Origin: Crocodylus rhombifer
Lineage: Eukaryota > Chordata > Crocodylia > Crocodylidae
NCBI GenBank assembly: GCA_038503035.1
Contig: JAVSML010024617.1
Span: 310,001-374,000 of the forward strand
Reading direction: 5' to 3'
Length of the DNA stretch: 64,000 bases
Shown: positions 58,117-64,000 of the stretch, piece by piece
How the letters are laid out: each line of letters begins with the position of its first letter
How positions within the stretch are numbered: the stretch's first letter is position 1
Notes under the pieces: generated by a model
What the model saw: the letters and a program-made list of their open reading frames with translations, nothing else
The model's database searches: none
What the model was told of the DNA's origin: nothing
Program-made: the position numbers and the translations under genes

Positions 58117-58197
58117 CCCAGCTGACTTCCTGCCCTTTGGGCAGGGGGCTGGACTCGATGATCTCCCGAGGTCCCTTCCAGCCCTGATGTCTATGAA
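55586..58197 (+). mobile_element. CR1 LINE copy E, the longest in the window
   Basis: About 2.6 kb, beginning inside the endonuclease domain and running to the CR1 3' end ('ctggactcgatgatctccc', then 'tgtctatgaaa'). It belongs to the same subfamily as copy D at 23.1 kb. The 5' part of ORF2 and all of ORF1 are missing through 5' truncation. No target duplication was seen, as is usual for CR1. It lies within a G+C-rich repeat. Confidence 0.93.
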
Positions 58198-58860
58198 ATC
58201 CCCTTGCCCAGCTGCTGCTGTATCAGGCCGCATCAGGCTGGGCCACTTGCTCCCCCCACCACCACTGCGGCAGGCCCACTCCCCCGTCCCACATCAGGCC
58301 TGGGCCTATTCCTCCCCTTCCCCCACTGCCACCACTACTGCCGCAGCGGGCCCACTCCTTCCCTTCACATGAGGCTCGCTCCTCCCCCCACCATCGCCGG
58401 GTCGGCTCTGCAGGTGTTGATGACAGAAGAGGGGAGAGAGGGGTGGGCCAAGGCCAGCACCAGTGACCTCACCCCACCACAGAGTCCTGACCCCACTCTC
58501 TCCTCCCCATGCCACCAAGGGGGAGGGACCCAAGGCCAGTTCCAGTAGCCTTACCCCCCCACCTTCTGCTCCATCATTGCCACCTGCAGGGAGCAAGGCA
58601 GGGGCAGTGTGAGGCCAGCACTGCTGGCCTTACCACCCCCACCTCCAATTCCATCCACTCCATTGCCATCACCTCCAGAGAGCAGGGCAGGGGGCAAAGC
58701 CAGTTGTGTGGGCCTCGCCCCTCCACTCCATCCCCTGTGTTCCCACCATCATGACAGTATGCTGCCACCCCTCCACAGGCTTCTCCACACTCTGACTGGC
58801 TTTTTGTCAGCCAGTCAGAGCACGAATAAAGTGTTACAGACAGACAGATTAAGGCTTTTA
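58198..58860. repeat. G+C-rich repeat, right part
   Basis: Pyrimidine-rich, with CCACCACCACTGC-type low complexity and the inverted 37-bp block at 58,288-58,324. It ends with a hairpin (gactggctttttgtcagccagtc, arms of 9 bp) at 58,792-58,815 and 'gcttttataatattagaa'. All frames are compositional. Confidence 0.5.
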
Positions 58861-61039
58861 TAATATTAGAATACCCTTTCTCCAATTTTTTGCTTTTCAA
58901 GTGAAACCCTAAACCTTCTAGAAATAGCATAGCTTTTAGTATAGCTTTTTACCTCAGGCCTCACAAATATGCTTGTTCCCATTGTACCTTGATGGCAAAG
59001 ATTTTCCTGTTCCTTAAGTCCCAAGACCAGCTTTCACAAAGCAATGTCACTGTACACCTGAAAAAATCAGTCTGTTCTTTACACTTGTCATCCTAAGTTT
59101 GCCTTGTGGGAAACCTTTGTCAAAGGCAAAAAATACAATGAAACTAGACATAATAGCCACTATAGAGATACAGAGAGCTCTATAGAAGCTCAGAGGACAG
59201 AGATTAAGGCACTGGAGAACTTAGCAACTAATGGCTGCAAATAAGACTCCAGTGCCCTTCCCCTTGCTCTGTGTGGCAGCAGACTCATGATAAGATGAAG
59301 AAGCATTCTGAATGCAACAGAGATAGTGTAGTAAAACATTTTCAGTGCCACAGAAGTTTTCAAAATTGCAATAATATCTGCCACAAAAATAAAGGGAAAG
59401 GTGGTCCCAGGTAAACTGTAATGGTTAGCAAGCTGAGCCTTTCACAATCCTTTATCTTGACAGGTATGGAATCCAAGGTATGGGGAATGACAACCAATAG
59501 CCCTGGGGAGAGTGAGTTATTCAAGGACACAGACTCAGTCAGTTCCAGGCTTGGAATTTGGGAGTTCCTAATAATTAGTTTTATGCTTAATCCTCTTGCC
59601 TCTAGTGCCTCTCGCCATTATCCCTGTTAATATTGTGAACCATTTGTTTCCATCCCACATTATACCATTGCCTGGTTTATGAGTAACATTGCGAATGTGG
59701 AAAGTGAACAATATGCACCAACAAGTGAGTTGTTCTAGAGCTCTTCTGAGCTCAGGTGTCCTTAAAGCCTCTGCAGCATTATAAAAGGGATCAAGTGAAG
59801 AGCCACAGGCCTAGGAATGTGGCCTTTGGAGAAACTAAAGAAATTGAATGGTAATTCTGTTCTGAGGCTGCTGATTATCATTTATTTAATTCTCTCACTA
59901 GTGTATTTACAGACAAGATTATGTTTTCACAATACAGAGTTTTCAAATAAATGAGCAGTCTGAAAGCCTGACCATGATATGAGGATTCATAACGCCTCAT
60001 ACATGACAGGCACACATGGTGGTTATGCCACAGACAGAAGTGGGCTGTAGTGCACTCAGGAAAGGATTCTGTTTAATTAGAGGATGAGGATGAAATGGAA
60101 GGAATGTGTAGTCCACACAAGAATTACAGTGGTGGTGATGATTTAGAAGGAGAAAAATGTTAAGAAGGCTCCAGTTTTTGGTTTTTGTTCTTTTTGTTTG
60201 GGTTTTTTTGGAGAGGCGGGGGTAGGGAGAGGTGTTCCTTTAAGAATAATCCTGTGGTTCTATGGCCAGGTTTCTTTACCCTATTCTATTTACAGAAATA
60301 TTGAGCATGCATTACACATCAAACTAAATAATTCCTTCATATCTTTGTACTCCAAATTTGCAGTTAATTAAACTAATTTGTCTGTTGTTGTGGATTGGAA
60401 ACTCTTGCTGTCATCCTTTCCAATCACTACTTATTTAAATTTCATCCTTGGCCAGTTTCATGATAATGTTTATCTGCTCCAGAGGATTTGAAATGAGAGT
60501 AATACACTGCCATCCCATTTAATTTCTTTCTTAAAGCTGGAAAAAGCCAAGCATCAACTGGCCAGTTAGATAACACAATTTCCCTTGTAGGTTATTTGCT
60601 TAAGATAGCTGGGGGCTAATTTAATTCCTGAGTTGCTTATTTACTGGTTCTGCTAGGGATTCCCTGCAGTTAAAAATGAACTGTGCACAAAGTTTCTAAA
60701 CAGAATTTTGTGTGAAAGTTTCCTCATGCTCTAGCAGGTTAAATAAAGGAAATAAAAAAATACTTATTTTTTACTCCAACATAAATATATCTTCTTTTAT
60801 TACCTGAACTAAAAGAAAATGCTCTATTATTTGCATACTTAGTGTTTAGAAGTACTTATCTTGCGAAATGAAGACTCAAAACACATTTAAGTTATGCCAA
60901 ATGAACACAAACATAAGATTTCTAATGGCTGGTTTGCTTTTGCCTTAAGTCTGATTTCCTGAACTCCCACTGAAAAGCCCAGCAAGAAAAGCAAATGTGT
61001 AAGATCAGTAACACGATAGCATATTCCTATTTGGCTTTC
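58861..61039. other. A+T-rich unique DNA, no gene seen
   Basis: No coding or repeat signal recognised. A T/G-rich low-complexity patch lies at 60,175-60,235. Confidence 0.5.
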
Positions 61040-61245
61040 ATGTTCAGCCTGCTTTATAAACATTAACTCATTAATTCTCATGCCACTTCCAACAGACAGG
61101 GAAATATTGATATATACACTGTTTTCAAATGACAAAACTAAGGAAGAGATAAGTCCAGTGACTTTTGTGCACTAAGATACTGGCAGAACTGGGTTTACAT
61201 CTCAATATTTCCTGTGATCTTAGTTCTGTGCTCTGTCTCATGCTT
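61040..61245 (-). mobile_element. MIR/CORE-SINE, nearly full length
   Basis: The plus strand reads the complement of MIR in order: 'tttataaacattaactcatt' with 'aattctcat'; 'ttcaaatgacaaaactaag'; 'ataagtccagtgactt'; 'actggcagaactgggttta'; 'agttctgtgctctgtctc'. These follow TTTACAxACATTAxCTCATTxAATCCTCA, CAGATGAGGAAACTGAGG, TTAAGTGACTTGCC, GTGGCAGAGCTGGGATT and the final TGTGCTCTxTCC. Diverged but nearly complete. Confidence 0.8.
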
Positions 61246-61454
61246 TCCATCTCACTCCATTAATTTCCTCTAGGTTTCACTGCAGAGCTCCAACATATTT
61301 TATAGGCAGTAGCTGCTGTACCAACACCCTCTGAGGGAGACAATAATAACAATAGCCTCAGTACCAGCTAGTACTTTTTGGAAGATTTTGAGTAATGAGG
61401 AGCATGTGTTCTAAGTTTAATCTACATCAGAGCTATACAAACAGAGCCCTTTGT

Positions 61455-61665
61455 AGTGCTGATACAGCCTATACTGGCAAAAAGGGTCCTTTCCTGGTTA
61501 AAACACCTATCTGAGCACCTAACACTCCAGTGATGCTTTGCCAGTATAAGCTGCATCTACACAACTTTTTCTGGCATAGTTGTGTTAGCTAGGGAAGTGA
61601 TTTTCACATCCCTAACTAACACAACTGTGTCAGCAAAACTTTGTGGTTTAAATGTGGCCTTAAAA
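61455..61665. mobile_element. Double-hairpin MITE
   Basis: The first hairpin pairs 'gatacagcctatactggcaa' (61,461) with 'ttgccagtataagctgcatc' (61,539). The second pairs agttgtgttagctaggga (61,578-61,595) with tccctaactaacacaact (61,609-61,626), 17 of 18, extending to about 35 bp per arm. 'gctgcatctacac' and 'aaatgtggcctt' mark possible outer ends. No coding content. Confidence 0.6.
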
Positions 61666-64000
61666 CAATGGCATTCACCGAGAATACAAAAAACCTCACA
61701 ATATTATTTGACAGTAAGCCTCTTGCATCAACAAATTCTAACATTTTGAGTGCTTGCATGAGATATGATGCAATCTGTGTGGATTAAAAAAAGGGGGGAA
61801 AAAAGAGAAAGTATTCTTAAAACATTCTCCTTGAACTTCTACAAAGCACAAACTTGTTTTAAGGCTTTCCTCAAACTAGCTAATTCTCTCCTACTACTCC
61901 GCTTGTTCTATATTTCTTCAGTTCCAGGCTCTGTTTAAGATCAGTGATAGAAGACTCAAAATAGTTGTAGTACTGGCAAGTTCACCAGAAAGAGATTTCC
62001 TCTGAGATTTCCAGCTCTGTCTGACAGAATCTGGATAATTTAAATGAGCATTTTCACTTCCCCCTGAGCCTTTACATTAAATTATGGCTTCAGTCTCAAT
62101 GCCTCCAAACTTTGAAAAAGGGCGTTTGGGAATTTGCACCTGGATCTGAATCTTGCACTTAGGCTTAACTCCTATAACATGCTGAATATTCCCAAAGTTA
62201 GCAATATTTAAAATAGTATAGTTCAGTTTCTCAGTTTGAAGCTCACCCACCAGGATCCAAGATATGCAATGAAAGAAATCCATATGGTTCAACATAAACA
62301 GAGAAACCAAAATTTACGAAAGCAATAGCTGATTTTTGGATATGGAAAAAGTTTTGGAGATATTTGGAGACAGAACCCTATTTTTTTTAAAGGGTGACTT
62401 ACTCTGCACTTTAAAAACAAAAACAAAAAAAAACCCTGCTGCCTTTGAAAGTGTTTTTAGGAGGATACCAGAAGTTCATACTAGCTTTTTGAAAATCTTG
62501 GCCATAATATTCTGTATCATATGACATGTATAATTTTCTCTGTTTTATATAGCATTAGCAGTATATGACACACTGATGCTGTTCTGCCCCTTTCCAAGTG
62601 GTGCTGGTGCCAAAACCGAGTGAAAAATAAGCAAGTTTACCTATCCTGAATGACAGATGTTTGGACTTCTCTGCGTGAGCGGTTGGTCCCAGGTAATTTT
62701 CCTCATTGCCAGAATGGAGCACAAATCTTTTCTCCTGTGAACAGAGAGGACAAGAGCTCACTGAAATTTAAGTGGGAACGAGATGTGTGCATTTTACATG
62801 TCAAACATAGGTAGCATGAAAGACCTATGTGAGTGAGCTAGTCAAATTGCTGGTTGCACAAAAGAACAATTAACATCATATATCCATATTCTCTGTTCAT
62901 ACAAGTAACTGTGTGGGGAACCACAGTGGGGTCAATTCTTGGAGGTCTAGCCTCGATTCAAAAGTCTGCATACATTGGAAAGTTCTCAGAAGAATTCAGG
63001 CAGGAGAGCAAGAATCCACCAGCACACCACCTGTAAAAGTCATGTCCTCTTCCAAATACTGAAGCTGCATGAATTGTCCTTCCTTCAGCTCTCATTCATA
63101 TTAGAGTACATCCATTTCAGGTAAATATAGTGAGAGAAGAACAGGCCTGTTAGACAACCTAGGGGCCCATTGCAAAATAGAAAAAAAAGAAAGAGATTGA
63201 AAAGAATGACTTGCATGGCCAGGGATGGATGAACCAATAAAGGACTGGATATTGAAATGCATGATAGAAGACCTGTCCCTGTGAGCCCCTGCAGAGATTC
63301 TGGCTTGGATGTGCACTTATTCCCTTGCTGTGATGAACGACACTAACAGTATCCAGGGGAAAAAGTATAGAGTGCTGCTTCCTTCTGCAACCAGACCCTA
63401 AAGAATCATGAAAAGCCAAACTAAGAAATAAATATATATTATTCATAGAACCGTGTCAGCTACCTCCTTCACCAGTACCATTGCTTTCCTACCCAGAATC
63501 AAGATACATTTCTAAATTGCTTTGTGGGGGGCAGAGTTTAAAAGCTTTCCCTGAGCTCTTTCCCACAATTACATCATAATTATTGCAAGAACCTTCTTTT
63601 CCAGAACTTTTGGAACAGCTTTCCTCTATAATCATTATTGTTATTTCCATAATAACATGTAATAGGTAATTGTAGGAGGACTTTTGTTTTCAGAAGAGTG
63701 ATGAGACTGTGTACCTGAGTCACAATAACAGTGGAATAAGTTGAATAAGAAGTACAATGCAACAGGGAGCTACACAGGTATGCCAAATAGTCATCAGATA
63801 ACTGTGGAAACATCAAGCTAAGATACAGAGGAACCAAAGAAGAACAGATGGAGCCATGCTGATAATATCAAAGTAATGAAATATTGCTTCCTACTTAGAA
63901 GTAGTGGTCATTTGTAAAGAAAAGGAGTAAATGTGTTAACAAAAGCAAGTGATTTTTGTGGGAAGTTTGCTAAACAGTAATTGACTGATCATGTTAGGAT
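61666..64000. other. A+T-rich unique DNA, no gene seen
   Basis: No coding or repeat signal recognised up to the window end. Confidence 0.5.

Noticed and set aside
1..64000. CRISPR arrays, operons, riboswitches, prokaryotic promoters or terminators
   Set aside because: The CR1, MIR, hAT and LTR content shows vertebrate nuclear DNA. No regularly spaced direct repeats with unique spacers or bacterial gene layout were seen.

Overview
The window looks like nuclear, non-coding DNA of a reptile, most likely a crocodilian such as an alligator. The case rests on five CR1 LINE copies, three of them with long readable reverse-transcriptase frames. Their 3' ends carry the signature 'gatgatct...aggtcccttc...ctatga' and short ATCTATGA-type tails, as I remember crocodilian CR1. 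Around them are MIR/CORE-SINE and L2 relics, many hAT-like and other short inverted-repeat DNA elements, and A+T-rich unique sequence. I recognised no host protein exon, tRNA, rRNA, operon or CRISPR array. The species call is inference, and a turtle is a weaker alternative.

Layout. 1-12 kb: mostly unique A+T-rich DNA with a decayed L2 reverse-transcriptase relic (3.46-4.15 kb), two copies of one hAT-like family (5.77-6.42 and about 10.4-11.18 kb, opposite orientation) and a G+C-rich composite element (7.9-9.1 kb). 12-26 kb: four CR1 copies (12.1-13.7 minus; 18.0-18.8, 21.9-22.8 and 23.1-25.3 plus), small inverted-repeat elements, and one assembly gap (21,348-21,902) that hides the 5' part of the third CR1. 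26-34 kb: two Charlie-type hAT candidates, MIR relics and a dead PIF/Harbinger transposase (31.5-33.3 kb). 34-47 kb: a CORE-SINE, palindromic MITE-like elements, a striking 90-bp-arm inverted repeat (39.16-39.43 kb), two more G+C-rich elements, a hAT element (45.4-46.0 kb) and a hairpin element (46.47-46.60 kb). 47-54 kb: a hAT element with a second hAT family nested inside it (47.67-49.04 kb) and a solo LTR with a perfect 5-bp target duplication (52.86-53.52 kb). 55-58.9 kb: the longest CR1 copy, about 2.6 kb, inside a G+C-rich repeat. 59-64 kb: a nearly complete MIR, a double-hairpin MITE and unique DNA.

Nothing here forms a cellular pathway. The readable biology is a layered record of transposition: old L2 and MIR, then DNA transposons, then CR1 and a solo LTR. 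The longest CR1 has an open frame of 848 codons but carries an Asp-to-Asn change in the reverse-transcriptase catalytic site and a downstream frameshift, so it is dead. Boundaries marked 'about' are by-eye estimates.
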